This document shows positions 54,080 through 63,032 of a DNA stretch of 64,000 nt, in pieces. This DNA is from Streptomyces sp. Q6 (GTDB lineage Bacteria > Actinomycetota > Actinomycetes > Streptomycetales > Streptomycetaceae), in the NCBI RefSeq assembly GCF_036967205.1, contig NZ_CP146022.1, positions 7,068,001-7,132,000 of the forward strand. The letters run 5' to 3'. The translations under genes were made by a program, and so were the position numbers. The notes beneath the pieces are model-generated. The model was not told where the DNA came from, did no database searches, and saw only the letters and a list, made by a program, of their open reading frames with translations. Position 1 is the first letter of the stretch. Each line of letters begins with the position of its first letter.

Positions 54080-54937
54080 TCAGCCCTGGTCGGCCGCCAC
54101 CGGCTCGGTCTCCAGCGCGATCCGGTGCTCACCCGCGTACACGTTCATGGACGCGCCCCGCAGGAAGCCGACCAGCGTGAGCCCGGTCTCCGCGGCGAGG
54201 TCCACGGCCAGCGACGACGGGGCCGACACCGCCGCGAGCACCGGGATGCCCGCCATCACGGCCTTCTGCGCCAGCTCGAACGACGCACGCCCCGACACCA
54301 GCAGCACCGATCGCGACAGCGGCAGGTCACCGCTCTGGAGCGCCCGGCCGACGAGCTTGTCGACCGCGTTGTGGCGGCCCACGTCCTCCCTTATGTCGAC
54401 GAGTCGACCCTCGTCGTCGAAGAGGGCGGCGGCGTGCAGGCCCCCGGTCCGGTCGAAGACCCGCTGCGCCTCGCGCAACCGGTCGGGGAGTGACGCGAGC
54501 AGGTCGAGCCCGAGGCGCACCGGGGGAGCGTCGTCGATCGGGAAGCGGGCCGTCGTGCGGACCGCGTCGAGGCTCGCTTTGCCGCACAGGCCGCAGGAGG
54601 AGGTCGTGTAGACGTTGCGTTCGAGGGTGATGTCGGGCATGAGGATGTCGGGTGTGGTGCGTACGTCGACGACGTTGTAGGTGTTGGAGCCGTCTTGTGT
54701 GGCGCCCGCGCAGTAGACGATGTTCTGGAGGTCGTCGGCGTGTGCGAGGACGCCCTCGCTGACCAGGAATCCGGCCGCGAGGGCGAAGTCGTCGCCCGGG
54801 GTGCGCATGGTGATGGCGAGCGGTTTGCCGTTCAGCCGGATCTCCAGCGGCTCCTCGGCGACGAGGGTGTCCGGCCGGGTCGAGACGCGGCCGTCCCTGA
54901 TCCGGATGACCTTGCGCCGTTCCGTGACTCGTCCCAT
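54080..54937 (-). CDS. fdhD: Formate dehydrogenase accessory sulfurtransferase FdhD
   Basis: A 285-residue FdhD. It carries sulfur from a cysteine desulfurase to the molybdenum or tungsten bis-MGD cofactor of formate dehydrogenase. The CxxC pair is in SSCGLCG (Cys115, Cys118), and GRASFELAQKAVMAGIPVL is a family landmark near the C-terminus. The formate dehydrogenase genes are not in the window. The neighbouring oxalate/formate-type MFS transporter is divergent and fits the same physiology. Confidence 0.95.
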   Translation of the reverse strand: MGRVTERRKVIRIRDGRVSTRPDTLVAEEPLEIRLNGKPLAITMRTPGDDFALAAGFLVSEGVLAHADDLQNIVYCAGATQDGSNTYNVVDVRTTPDILMPDITLERNVYTTSSCGLCGKASLDAVRTTARFPIDDAPPVRLGLDLLASLPDRLREAQRVFDRTGGLHAAALFDDEGRLVDIREDVGRHNAVDKLVGRALQSGDLPLSRSVLLVSGRASFELAQKAVMAGIPVLAAVSAPSSLAVDLAAETGLTLVGFLRGASMNVYAGEHRIALETEPVAADQG

Positions 54938-55140
54938 GTCCTGATCAGTCCCGGTTCTGTACGTGGCGGTTGTCGTGCGGCGGTCGTGCGCGACCTGCGG
55001 CCATTGTCCTGCACGAGGAGCGCGGAGTTGCGGCCGAGTCCCGGGACACTCCGCCCCCCTCGCATACGGTCGACGGATTCTGTGTGGAGTCCTGGCGGCG
55101 CCCTTCCCAACTCCCGCGCCGCTCCCTACCGTTCGGGATC

Positions 55141-56484
55141 ATGAGCCCCCCCGTCGCACCAGCAGGCTGGAGCCGCTGGCTCGTCCCCCCAGCCGCCCTC
55201 TCGGTCCATCTCGCCATCGGCCAGGCCTACGCCTGGAGCGTCTTCAAACCCGCCCTCGAATCCGCCCTGAACCTGAGCGGCACCCAGAGCGCGCTGCCGT
55301 TCCAGCTCGGCATCGTGATGCTCGGCCTGTCCGCCGCGTTCGGCGGCACGCTCGTCGAGCGCAACGGCCCGCGCTGGGCGATGACCGTCGCCCTCGTCTG
55401 CTTCTCCTCGGGCTTCCTGATCTCCGCGCTCGGCGCGCTCACCGAACAGTTCTGGCTGATCGTGTTCGGCTACGGATTCATCGGCGGCATCGGCCTGGGC
55501 ATCGGCTACATCTCCCCGGTCTCGACGCTGATCAAGTGGTTCCCCGACCGGCCCGGCATGGCCACCGGCATCGCCATCATGGGCTTCGGCGGCGGCGCGC
55601 TGATCGCGTCGCCGTGGAGCGCGCAGATGCTGGAGTCGTTCCCGCAGGGCAGCGGCGGCATCGCGCTGGCGTTCGCGGTGCACGGAATCGTCTACATGGT
55701 CTTCATGTCGCTCGGCGTGCTGCTCGTACGGGTGCCCGGCAAGCCCTCGGAGGCCCGCGGCACGCCGGCGGCGACCGCCACCGGCCCGCAGGTGTCGGCG
55801 CGACAGGCGATCCGCACCCCCCAGTTCTGGTGCCTCTGGGTCGTCCTGTGCATGAACGTGACCGCGGGCATCGGCATCCTGGAGAAGGCCGCGCCGATGA
55901 TCACGGACTTCTTCGCGGACTCCAGTACTCCGGTCTCCGCCTCCGCCGCGGCGGGCTTCGTCGCACTCCTGAGCGCCGCGAACATGGCCGGACGCATCGG
56001 CTGGTCCTCCACCTCCGACCTCATCGGCCGCAAGAACGTCTACCGCCTCTACCTCGGCGTCGGCGCCCTGATGTACCTGCTCATCTCCCTCTACGGCGAC
56101 GCCTCGAAGCCCCTCTTCGTGGTCTGCGCCCTCGTGATCCTCTCCTTCTACGGAGGCGGCTTCGCGACGATCCCCGCGTACCTGAAGGACCTTTTCGGCA
56201 CGTACCAGGTCGGCGCGATCCACGGCCGGCTCCTCACCGCCTGGTCCACGGCCGGCGTCCTCGGCCCGCTCATCGTCAACCGCGTCGCCGACAGCCAGGA
56301 GGACGCGGGCAAGCACGGCTCGTCGCTCTACGGCCTGTCGCTCACGATCATGATCGGTCTGCTCGTCGTCGGCTTCGTCGCCAACGAACTCGTCCGCCCG
56401 GTCCACACCCGCCACCACCACGTCCCCGTCCCCAGGGAGCCCGCCGATGACACCCCCGCCCACGACCGCCGGCAATCCGCCTAG
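55141..56484 (+). CDS. OFA-family MFS transporter (oxalate/formate antiporter-like)
   Basis: A 447-residue 12-helix transporter of the oxalate:formate antiporter family. LAIGQAYAWSVFKPAL, GFGYGFIGGIGLGIGYISPV-like glycine-rich segments in helices 3-4, and KWFPDRPGMATGIAIMGFG in the loop to helix 5 are typical. ATG 55141 is the start giving the normal N-terminus. The C-terminal tail is cytoplasmic and histidine-rich. The last 38 bases overlap a small membrane-protein gene in another frame. Formate or oxalate transport is suggested by family and by the adjacent fdhD, but not proven. Confidence 0.9.
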   Translation: MSPPVAPAGWSRWLVPPAALSVHLAIGQAYAWSVFKPALESALNLSGTQSALPFQLGIVMLGLSAAFGGTLVERNGPRWAMTVALVCFSSGFLISALGALTEQFWLIVFGYGFIGGIGLGIGYISPVSTLIKWFPDRPGMATGIAIMGFGGGALIASPWSAQMLESFPQGSGGIALAFAVHGIVYMVFMSLGVLLVRVPGKPSEARGTPAATATGPQVSARQAIRTPQFWCLWVVLCMNVTAGIGILEKAAPMITDFFADSSTPVSASAAAGFVALLSAANMAGRIGWSSTSDLIGRKNVYRLYLGVGALMYLLISLYGDASKPLFVVCALVILSFYGGGFATIPAYLKDLFGTYQVGAIHGRLLTAWSTAGVLGPLIVNRVADSQEDAGKHGSSLYGLSLTIMIGLLVVGFVANELVRPVHTRHHHVPVPREPADDTPAHDRRQSA

Positions 56485-56587
56485 GCGCCGCGGCCTGATC
56501 GCCTTCGCCTGGCTGTGGGTCGGCGCGCCGCTCGCGTACGGCGTGTACGAACTGGTGCAAAAAGCAACACAGCTGTTTACCGGGTGA
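56447..56587 (+). CDS. MFS transporter small subunit (46 residues)
   Basis: A 46-residue single-span protein beginning MTPPPTTAGNPPRRRGLIAF, with a membrane helix (FAWLWVGAPLAYGVYELV) and the tail QKATQLFTG. AGGGAG is seven bases before ATG 56447. It overlaps the end of the OFA transporter gene by 38 bases in another frame. Small proteins of this kind regularly follow OFA-type transporters in actinobacteria and are annotated as an MFS small subunit. Too short for most automatic gene calls. Confidence 0.8.
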   Translation: MTPPPTTAGNPPRRRGLIAFAWLWVGAPLAYGVYELVQKATQLFTG

Positions 56588-56680
56588 TCGGGTAGAACTC
56601 TCCAACCAGGACGGCACAATCCTGTCGCTTTACGTCACCACATACTCGCTGGTCGCTGACCAGACTGGAGGATCCGCACT

Positions 56681-56717
56681 TCGTACGGCCCCGACGCACG
56701 GCGTCGGGGCCGTACGA
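56681..56717 (+). terminator. Strong hairpin before fabH-like gene
   Basis: 17-bp perfect stem (56681-56697 with 56701-56717) and a 3-base loop ACG. It ends the transporter unit and stands 24 bases before the next ATG. Confidence 0.85.
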
Positions 56718-56740
56718 GCCAGGCATTCGAGGGGACCTCC

Positions 56741-57688
56741 ATGACCGGTTCGCGCATCGTCGGCATCGGCCACTATCAGCCCGCCAAGATCCTCACCAAC
56801 GAGAACCTGGCCGGCATGGTCGACACCAACGACGAGTGGATCCGCTCCCGCGTCGGCATCCGCACCCGGCACATCGCAGGCCCCGACGAGCCCGTCGACG
56901 AGCTCGCCGCGCACGCCGCCGCCAAGGCCCTCGCGGCGGCGGGACTGACCGCCGACGCCATAGACCTGGTGGTCGTCGCCACGTCCACCGCCGTGGACCG
57001 CTCCCCGAACACCGCGGCCCGCGTCGCCCACCGCCTGGGCGTTCCGTCCCCGGCCGCTCTCGACCTGAACGTGGTGTGCGCCGGCTTCACGCACGCCCTC
57101 GCCACCGCCGACCACACGCTGCGCGCCGGTGCCGCCCGCCGCGCCCTGGTGATCGGCGCCGACAAGATGTCCGCCGTCACGGACTGGACCGACCGCTCCA
57201 CCTGCGTCCTGGTCGGCGACGGCGCCGGGGCCGTGGTGGTCGAGCCGTGCGCCGACGACGAGGAGCCCGGCATCGGCCCCGTCCTGTGGGGCTCGGTCCC
57301 CGAGATGGGCAACGCGGTGCGCATCGAGGGCGAACCGGCCCGCTTCGCGCAGGAGGGCCAGTCCGTCTACCGCTGGGCCACCCGCTCGCTGCCCCCGCTC
57401 GCCCGGCAGGCCTGCGAGAAGGCGGGCCTGGTCCCCGCCGACCTCGCCGCCGTCGTCCTGCACCAGGCCAACCTGCGCATCATCGAGCCCCTCGCCGAGA
57501 AGATCGGCGCCGTCAACGCGGTCGTCGCCAAGGACGTCGTCGACTCCGGCAACACCTCGGCCGCGAGCGTGCCGATGGCGCTGTCCAAGCTGGTCGAGCG
57601 CGGTGAGATCGAGAGCGGGGAGCCCGCGCTGCTCTTCGGTTTCGGCGGAAACCTCTCGTACGCCGGTCAGGTCGTGCGCGTCCCGTAG
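56741..57688 (+). CDS. 3-oxoacyl-ACP synthase III (FabH-like)
   Basis: A 315-residue condensing enzyme that starts fatty acid or polyketide chains by joining an acyl-CoA to malonyl-ACP. The triad is complete: Cys113 (NVVCAGF), His241 (LHQANLRI) and Asn271 (DSGNTSAAS). ATG 56741 has a GGGGACC-type site. It stands alone, without fabD, acpP or fabF, so it is a second FabH rather than the housekeeping one. A specialised starter-unit role is possible. A GntR regulator follows on the same strand. Confidence 0.92.
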   Translation: MTGSRIVGIGHYQPAKILTNENLAGMVDTNDEWIRSRVGIRTRHIAGPDEPVDELAAHAAAKALAAAGLTADAIDLVVVATSTAVDRSPNTAARVAHRLGVPSPAALDLNVVCAGFTHALATADHTLRAGAARRALVIGADKMSAVTDWTDRSTCVLVGDGAGAVVVEPCADDEEPGIGPVLWGSVPEMGNAVRIEGEPARFAQEGQSVYRWATRSLPPLARQACEKAGLVPADLAAVVLHQANLRIIEPLAEKIGAVNAVVAKDVVDSGNTSAASVPMALSKLVERGEIESGEPALLFGFGGNLSYAGQVVRVP

Positions 57689-57820
57689 GTGTGACGAGGC
57701 CAACTCGCCCTGGCGGTAGCGATTGTGCTCGGTAAACTGTATTCCAAAGCCAATCCGGTGTTCCGATCACGGATACTGGATTGCTGGATGAGCGCTTCCG
57801 AAGCCCAGGAGGGGACCGCG

Positions 57821-58504
57821 ATGTTGTCCACAGGACTGCCGCAGGGGGCGGTGCCCAAGCTCGAACGCCCCGGGCCGCTGCGCGAGCGGGTCTACGAGGC
57901 GTTGCTCGAACTCATCACGACGCGGGCGCTCCAGCCCGGCCAGCACCTGGTCGAGAGCGAGCTCGCCGGGCACCTCGGGGTGTCCCGGCAGCCCGTGCGC
58001 GAGGCGCTCCAGCGGCTGAACACCGAGGGCTGGGTCGATCTGCGCCCGGCGCAGGGCGCGTTCGTGCACGAGCCGACGGAGGAGGAGGCGGACCAGCTCC
58101 TCACCGTCCGCACGCTCCTGGAGGCGGAGGCCGCCCGGCTCGCCGCGGCCAACGCGGGCAAGACCGGGATCACCGCCCTGGAGGACCTCTGCGCCCGCGG
58201 CGAGCAGGCGGTGGCGGACGGCGACGTGGACCTGGTCGTCGCGACGAACGCGGAGTTCCACGCGAAGGTCATGGAACTCGCGGGCAACGTGGTCCTGGCC
58301 GAACTCGCCGGCCAGGTCGACCGCCGGGTGCGCTGGTACTACCAGCCGGTCGCCCGCCAGCGCGGCAAGCAGTCCTGGATCGAGCACCGCGAGCTCATCG
58401 CGGCGATCTCGGCCCGCGACGAGTCCCGCGCCACCGCCGTCATGCGCACCCACACGGAACACACCCGCGAGACGTACCACCACCGCAACGAGGAACAGGC
58501 GTAG
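57821..58504 (+). CDS. GntR-family regulator with FCD domain
   Basis: A 227-residue FadR-type repressor. Winged helix residues about 15-80 (RERVYEALLELITTRALQPG, then LGVSRQPVREALQRL). The FCD ligand domain includes histidines placed to bind metal (EFHAKVMELAGN, EHRELIAAI, RTHTEHTR). ATG 57821 is chosen over 57788 because AGGAGGGGA lies five bases upstream. Ligands of the class are usually organic acids. Its target is unknown; the fabH-like gene upstream is the nearest candidate. Confidence 0.88.
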   Translation: MLSTGLPQGAVPKLERPGPLRERVYEALLELITTRALQPGQHLVESELAGHLGVSRQPVREALQRLNTEGWVDLRPAQGAFVHEPTEEEADQLLTVRTLLEAEAARLAAANAGKTGITALEDLCARGEQAVADGDVDLVVATNAEFHAKVMELAGNVVLAELAGQVDRRVRWYYQPVARQRGKQSWIEHRELIAAISARDESRATAVMRTHTEHTRETYHHRNEEQA

Positions 58505-58512
58505 GACCCGCC

Positions 58513-58562
58513 CGGGGGCGTCCCTGAACCGAGCAACGGCCCGGTTCGGTGGAACGCCCCCG
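58513..58562. terminator. Hairpin between convergent GntR and LtrA genes
   Basis: Outer stem CGGGGGCGT (58513-58521) with ACGCCCCCG (58554-58562), and inner complementary bases TGAACCG with CGGTTCG. It begins eight bases behind the GntR stop. Confidence 0.7.
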
Positions 58563-58583
58563 TACGCCCGGCCGGCGCCGTCG

Positions 58584-58634
58584 CCACCGGAATCAGCCGA
58601 CCCCACCGGAATCAGCCGACCCCACCGGAATCAG
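58584..58634. repeat. Tandem 19-bp repeat at the 3' end of ltrA
   Basis: Two full copies of CCACCGGAATCAGCCGACC (58584-58602, 58603-58621) and a partial third from 58622. Each copy carries TGA on the minus strand. Because 19 is not a multiple of three, the three TGA codons fall in all three frames. Confidence 0.85.
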
Positions 58635-59890
58635 GTGGGCTGCGCCGCGCACGCGGGGGACCAGCGCGCCTCGGCGGCGAGCATGACCACCAACGCCACG
58701 ACCAGCACCAGGAGTTGGGCGAGCGCCGACACCCGCAGGCCGAGGAACGCCGTCGCGAGCACCACCGGCACGGCCGCCGCCCGGAACCCCAGCGGGAACA
58801 GCCGCATCGACGCGCGGAACGCCACGTCGCCGGCCAGGAACAGCGCCACACCGCCCGCGAGCGCCAGCGCGGGGCCCGCGTGCAGATGCTCCCCGATGTG
58901 CCCGAGCGACTTCTTGATCCCGGCCGCGAGGAACGCCACGCCGAGCAGCATCGGCAGGAACGCGTAGTAGTACGCCGTCATGGCCAGGTGGAAGCGCCGG
59001 TCGGGCGGTGTCGCCGCGAACGCGCGCTCGGCGCCTCCCTCGTCCCGCACGAAGTACGTCCACCACAGCGCACCGGCGAGCGCGAGCGCCAGGAAGACCC
59101 CCGTGAACACGCTCGCCGTGAACGGCAGATCGCCGATCCCGACCCCGATCGCGACGACCGATTCGCCGAACGACACGATGAGCAGCAGACCGTGTCGCTC
59201 CACGAAGTGCCCCGGGTGCAACGCGCCGAGCTGGGTGCGCAGTTCGGCGGCCCGGCGGGCCGAGCGGCGGGTCGGCCCGTGCTCCGCGATGTGCGGCGTC
59301 ACGAACTGCACGACGATCGCGGTGAGCCACAGTCCGTCCGCCGCGAGACCCGTGCACAGGCCCGCGCCCGTGATGGCCAGCGCGGCGAGGGAGTTGGGCA
59401 CCGCGTACCAGATCACGTCGTTGCCGTGGCTGCGGGTGTACAGCACGCTGTGCACGAGGACGACCAGCAGATAGCCGAGGCCGAAGACCACGCCCGCGTT
59501 CGAGTGCGCGTCGAAGACGTGCGGGATCGACAGGGCGCAGATCAGGAACGCGGCCATGCCGAGCAGCATCAGCAGCCGGCGGGACGGGCGGTCGGGCGGC
59601 ACCTGGTTGGTCAGATACGCGTAGGCCCCGTACATCCAGTACAGGACCGTGAAGATCAGCACGACCCGGCCCGCGGTGGCCCATGTCAGATCGTGTGCGA
59701 TCAGCACGGTCAGCTGGGTCAGCGTGTAGACGAAGACCAGGTCGAAGAAGAGCTCCAGTGTGGTCACCGGCTGAAGGGTCACCGGCTGAAGGGTCTTCGG
59801 CTGAAGGGCCTTGGGCTGAAGGGTCTTGGGCTCGTCGGGCCCGGCCGGTATCGGCGGATCCTGCGGCGGTGGTGCCATGGGCGACGTCAT
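58631..59890 (-). CDS. Low-temperature-requirement-A (LtrA) family membrane protein
   Basis: A 419-residue multi-span protein of the LtrA family, first linked to cold growth in Listeria; biochemical function is unknown. The conserved opening TTLELFFDLVFVYTLTQL and the motifs VERHGLLLIVSFGESVVAIG and LWWTYFVRDEGG are present. ATG 59890 has AGGGGGAA upstream. The cytoplasmic N-terminus carries a repeated KTLQP-type pentapeptide encoded by a 15-bp tandem repeat. The stop lies in the third 19-bp repeat copy. Confidence 0.9.
   Translation of the reverse strand: MTSPMAPPPQDPPIPAGPDEPKTLQPKALQPKTLQPVTLQPVTTLELFFDLVFVYTLTQLTVLIAHDLTWATAGRVVLIFTVLYWMYGAYAYLTNQVPPDRPSRRLLMLLGMAAFLICALSIPHVFDAHSNAGVVFGLGYLLVVLVHSVLYTRSHGNDVIWYAVPNSLAALAITGAGLCTGLAADGLWLTAIVVQFVTPHIAEHGPTRRSARRAAELRTQLGALHPGHFVERHGLLLIVSFGESVVAIGVGIGDLPFTASVFTGVFLALALAGALWWTYFVRDEGGAERAFAATPPDRRFHLAMTAYYYAFLPMLLGVAFLAAGIKKSLGHIGEHLHAGPALALAGGVALFLAGDVAFRASMRLFPLGFRAAAVPVVLATAFLGLRVSALAQLLVLVVALVVMLAAEARWSPACAAQPT
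59763..59822. repeat. 15-bp tandem repeat inside ltrA
   Basis: Four copies like GTCACCGGCTGAAGG, the first two identical, encoding LQP-containing pentapeptides at residues about 23-42 of LtrA. It is in frame, so copy changes alter only linker length. Confidence 0.85.
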
Positions 59891-60120
59891 GTCTCGATTC
59901 CCCCTGTGACGTGGCGCGTTGTCGCGGCGCACAGACTACGGTCCGGGCGCGCCGCACGCAGGGGAGTGTCTCGAGGAACGGTCTTTGTCCTGTGACGGGA
60001 GAAAGTCGTGGGTAATTCCTGCGCAACTTCTTCCCACTCCCGGCAGGCACTGCTACGTTCCCCATCGAAAGCACGGCGTACGTCAGCCATCCGGAAGCCC
60101 GAAGAGGCGGGGAGGGGCAC

Positions 60121-61311
60121 GTGAGACGCATGACGGCTCGACCCGCGAACGCGCACCAGGCGCGCTTGCTGCGACTGCTGCGCGACGGCGGTCCCAACTC
60201 CCGTGCCCAGCTGGGCGATCAGATCGATCTGTCACGCTCCAAGCTGGCCGTCGAGGTGGACCGGCTCCTGGAGACCGGACTCGTGGTCGCCGACGGACTC
60301 GCCGCCTCGCGCGGCGGCCGCCGCTCCCACAACATCCGGCTCGCCCCCACGCTCCGCTTCCTCGGCGTCGACATCGGCGCGACCTCGGTCGACGTCGCCG
60401 TCACCAACGCCGAGCTGGAGGTGCTCGGCCACATCACCCAGCCGATGGACGTGCGCGAGGGTCCGGTCGCGGTCTTCGAGCAAGTCCTCTCCATGGCGGC
60501 GAAGTTGAAGGCGTCCGGCCTCGCCGAGGGGTTCGACGGAGCGGGTATCGGGGTTCCCGGACCGGTCCGCTTCCCCGAGGGTGTGCCGGTCGCGCCACCG
60601 ATCATGCCCGGCTGGGACGGTTTCCCGGTCCGCGAGGCACTCAGCCAGGAACTGGGCTGCCCCGTCATGGTCGACAACGACGTGAACCTGATGGCGATGG
60701 GGGAGCAGCACGCCGGCGTCGCCCGCCAGGCGCGCGACTTCCTCTGCGTCAAGATCGGCACCGGCATCGGCTGCGGCATCGTCGTCGGCGGTGAGGTCTA
60801 CCGCGGCACGACCGGATCGGCCGGCGACATCGGCCACATCCAGGTCGAACCGGACGGGCGCCAGTGCGCCTGCGGCAACAAGGGCTGCCTGGAGGCCTAC
60901 TTCAGCGGCGCGGCGCTCGCCCGCGACGCCGAGGAGGCCGCCCGCGACGGCAGCTCGCCCGAGCTCGCCGGCCGTCTGGAGACGGCCGGCAGGCTCAGCG
61001 CCGCCGATGTCGCGGTCGCCGCGGCCGCCGGTGACGGGACCTCCCTCGACCTGATCCGCGAGGGCGGCAACCGCACCGGGCAGGTCATCGCGTCCCTCGT
61101 CAGCTTCTTCAACCCCGGCCTCGTCGTCATCGGCGGCGGTGTCACCGGCCTCGGCCATACGCTCCTCGCCGCCCTGCGCACCCAGGTCTACCGCCAGTCG
61201 CTGCCGCTCGCGACCGGCAATCTGCCCATCGTCCTGGGCGAGTTGGGCCCCACCGCCGGAGTCATCGGCGGCGCCCGCCTGATCAGCGACCACCTGTTCT
61301 CACCCGCGTAG
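60121..61311 (+). CDS. ROK-family transcriptional regulator
   Basis: A 396-residue regulator. The N-terminal winged helix (HQARLLRLLRDGGPNSRAQL and LSRSKLAVEVDRLLETGLV) precedes a ROK sugar-kinase-like domain with LGVDIGATSVDVAVTN, the ExGH-type motif DIGHIQVEPDG and the zinc motif CACGNKGCLEAYFSG. GTG 60121 is closest to GGGGAGGGG; ATG 60130 is possible. It directly precedes a sugar ABC ATPase and permease, so it probably controls them in response to the imported sugar. Confidence 0.9.
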   Translation: MRRMTARPANAHQARLLRLLRDGGPNSRAQLGDQIDLSRSKLAVEVDRLLETGLVVADGLAASRGGRRSHNIRLAPTLRFLGVDIGATSVDVAVTNAELEVLGHITQPMDVREGPVAVFEQVLSMAAKLKASGLAEGFDGAGIGVPGPVRFPEGVPVAPPIMPGWDGFPVREALSQELGCPVMVDNDVNLMAMGEQHAGVARQARDFLCVKIGTGIGCGIVVGGEVYRGTTGSAGDIGHIQVEPDGRQCACGNKGCLEAYFSGAALARDAEEAARDGSSPELAGRLETAGRLSAADVAVAAAAGDGTSLDLIREGGNRTGQVIASLVSFFNPGLVVIGGGVTGLGHTLLAALRTQVYRQSLPLATGNLPIVLGELGPTAGVIGGARLISDHLFSPA

Positions 61312-61399
61312 AACACCTCGCTCCACCACGTCACCCAGTACGGCGCACTGCTCTGCCCTGCCCTGAAACCGGCCCGCACCCGCTGCTAGGGGAACCGCC

Positions 61400-62959
61400 A
61401 TGGCACCTTCGCCACCTTCGGCATCTTCGGCTCCTTCGCCACCTTCGGCATCAGAACCACCGCTGCTCACCATGTCCGGCATCACCAAGTCGTTCCCCGG
61501 CGTGCGCGCCCTCGACGGCGTGGACCTCGACGTCCAGGCGGGCGAGGTGCACTGTCTGCTCGGCCAGAACGGCGCGGGCAAGTCCACCCTCATCAAGGTC
61601 CTCGCGGGCGCCCACCAGCCCGACGAAGGAGCCATCACCTGGCGCGGCGACCGTGTCGTGCTGCGCTCGCCGATCGCCGCGATGCGCCTCGGCATCGCCA
61701 CGATCTACCAGGAACTCGACCTCGTCGAGGGCCTGTCGGTGGCCGAGAACGTCTTCCTCGGCCACGAGCCCACCGCGGCCGGATTCGTCGTACGAGGACG
61801 CGACGCCAAGGCGTCGACCGCCGCGCTGCTCAAGCGACTTGGCCATGGCGAGATCTCGCCCGGCACCCTCGTCGCCGACCTCTCCGCCGCCGGCCGGCAG
61901 ATCGTCTCGATGGCCCGCGCGCTCTCCCACGACGTCCGCCTCATCGTCATGGACGAGCCGTCCGCGGCGCTCGACCCGGATGAGGTCGACAACCTCTTCC
62001 GCATCGTCGGAGACCTCACCGCCGAAGGGGTCGCCGTCGTCTACATCTCGCACCGCCTGGAGGAGATCCGCCGCATCGGCGACCGCGTCACCGTCCTCAA
62101 GGACGGCCGCGCCGTGGCCGGCGGGCTCCCCGCGAAGGACACGCCCACGCGTGACGTCGTGGCGCTGATGACGGGCCGCAACGTGGAGTACGTCTTCCCC
62201 GACCGCCCGCTGTCCGCACCGCGCACGGACCCGGTGCTCACCGTCCGGAACCTGTCCCGCGAGGGCGAGTTCGCGCCCCTCGACCTGGAGATCAGGCCGG
62301 GCGAGATCGTCGGCCTCGCCGGTCTCGTCGGCTCGGGACGCTCCGAGATCCTGGAGACGATCTACGGCGCCCGCAAGCCCACGACCGGCCAAGTGACCCT
62401 CTCCGGAAAGGAATTGCGCCCCGGCAGCGTCCGCTCGGCGGTCCGCGCGGGCCTGGGCCTCGCCCCCGAGGAACGCAAGGCGCAGGCACTGCTCATGCTG
62501 GAGTCGGTCACCCGCAACGTCTCGGTGTCCTCCATGTCCCGCTACTCCTACGGGGGTTGGCTCAACCGCACGGCCGAACGCGAGGCCGCCCACCGCGCGA
62601 CCCGCGAACTCTCCCTGCGCCCCGACAACCCCGCGGTCCCGGTCCGCACGCTCTCCGGCGGCAACCAGCAGAAGGCGGTCCTGGCCCGCTGGCTGCTGCG
62701 CGGCTGCAAGGTCCTGCTCCTGGACGAGCCCACCCGCGGCGTCGACGTGGGCGCGCGGGCGGAGCTCTACGCGGTCATCCGCCGCCTCGCCGACGACGGC
62801 CTCGCCGTCCTCCTCGTCTCCAGCGAGGTCCCCGAGGTCCTCGGCCTCGCCGACCGCGTCCTGGTCCTGCGCGAGGGCCGGGTCGTCCACGAGTCCCCGG
62901 CGCGCGACCTGGACGAACACCGGGTCCTCGACCTGGTCATGGAAGGCACCCCGGCGTGA
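61400..62959 (+). CDS. Sugar ABC transporter ATP-binding protein (RbsA/MglA/XylG type)
   Basis: A 519-residue double ATPase of the CUT2 class. The first half has Walker A GQNGAGKST, signature LSAAGRQ and Walker B LIVMDEPSAAL. The second has the usual degenerate P-loop LAGLVGSGRSE with LSGGNQQK and LLLDEPTRGVDVG. The N-terminus carries a short Pro/Ser repeat from a 30-bp-scale duplication in the DNA. GGGGAA precedes ATG 61400. It is co-transcribed with the permease 73 bases downstream; the binding protein is probably beyond the window. The sugar is unknown. Confidence 0.93.
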   Translation: MAPSPPSASSAPSPPSASEPPLLTMSGITKSFPGVRALDGVDLDVQAGEVHCLLGQNGAGKSTLIKVLAGAHQPDEGAITWRGDRVVLRSPIAAMRLGIATIYQELDLVEGLSVAENVFLGHEPTAAGFVVRGRDAKASTAALLKRLGHGEISPGTLVADLSAAGRQIVSMARALSHDVRLIVMDEPSAALDPDEVDNLFRIVGDLTAEGVAVVYISHRLEEIRRIGDRVTVLKDGRAVAGGLPAKDTPTRDVVALMTGRNVEYVFPDRPLSAPRTDPVLTVRNLSREGEFAPLDLEIRPGEIVGLAGLVGSGRSEILETIYGARKPTTGQVTLSGKELRPGSVRSAVRAGLGLAPEERKAQALLMLESVTRNVSVSSMSRYSYGGWLNRTAEREAAHRATRELSLRPDNPAVPVRTLSGGNQQKAVLARWLLRGCKVLLLDEPTRGVDVGARAELYAVIRRLADDGLAVLLVSSEVPEVLGLADRVLVLREGRVVHESPARDLDEHRVLDLVMEGTPA

Positions 62960-63032
62960 GCGGCGACCGGCGCCCCGGCTCCACCCGACCCGCATCCGAC
63001 CATCCCACCCGCCCAGAAGGGACACCGGCGCC

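Noticed and set aside
56741-58504. Possibility that the FabH-like gene marks a biosynthetic gene cluster
   Set aside because: Neighbours are a regulator, LtrA and transporters; no carrier protein, ketosynthase chain or tailoring genes are present.
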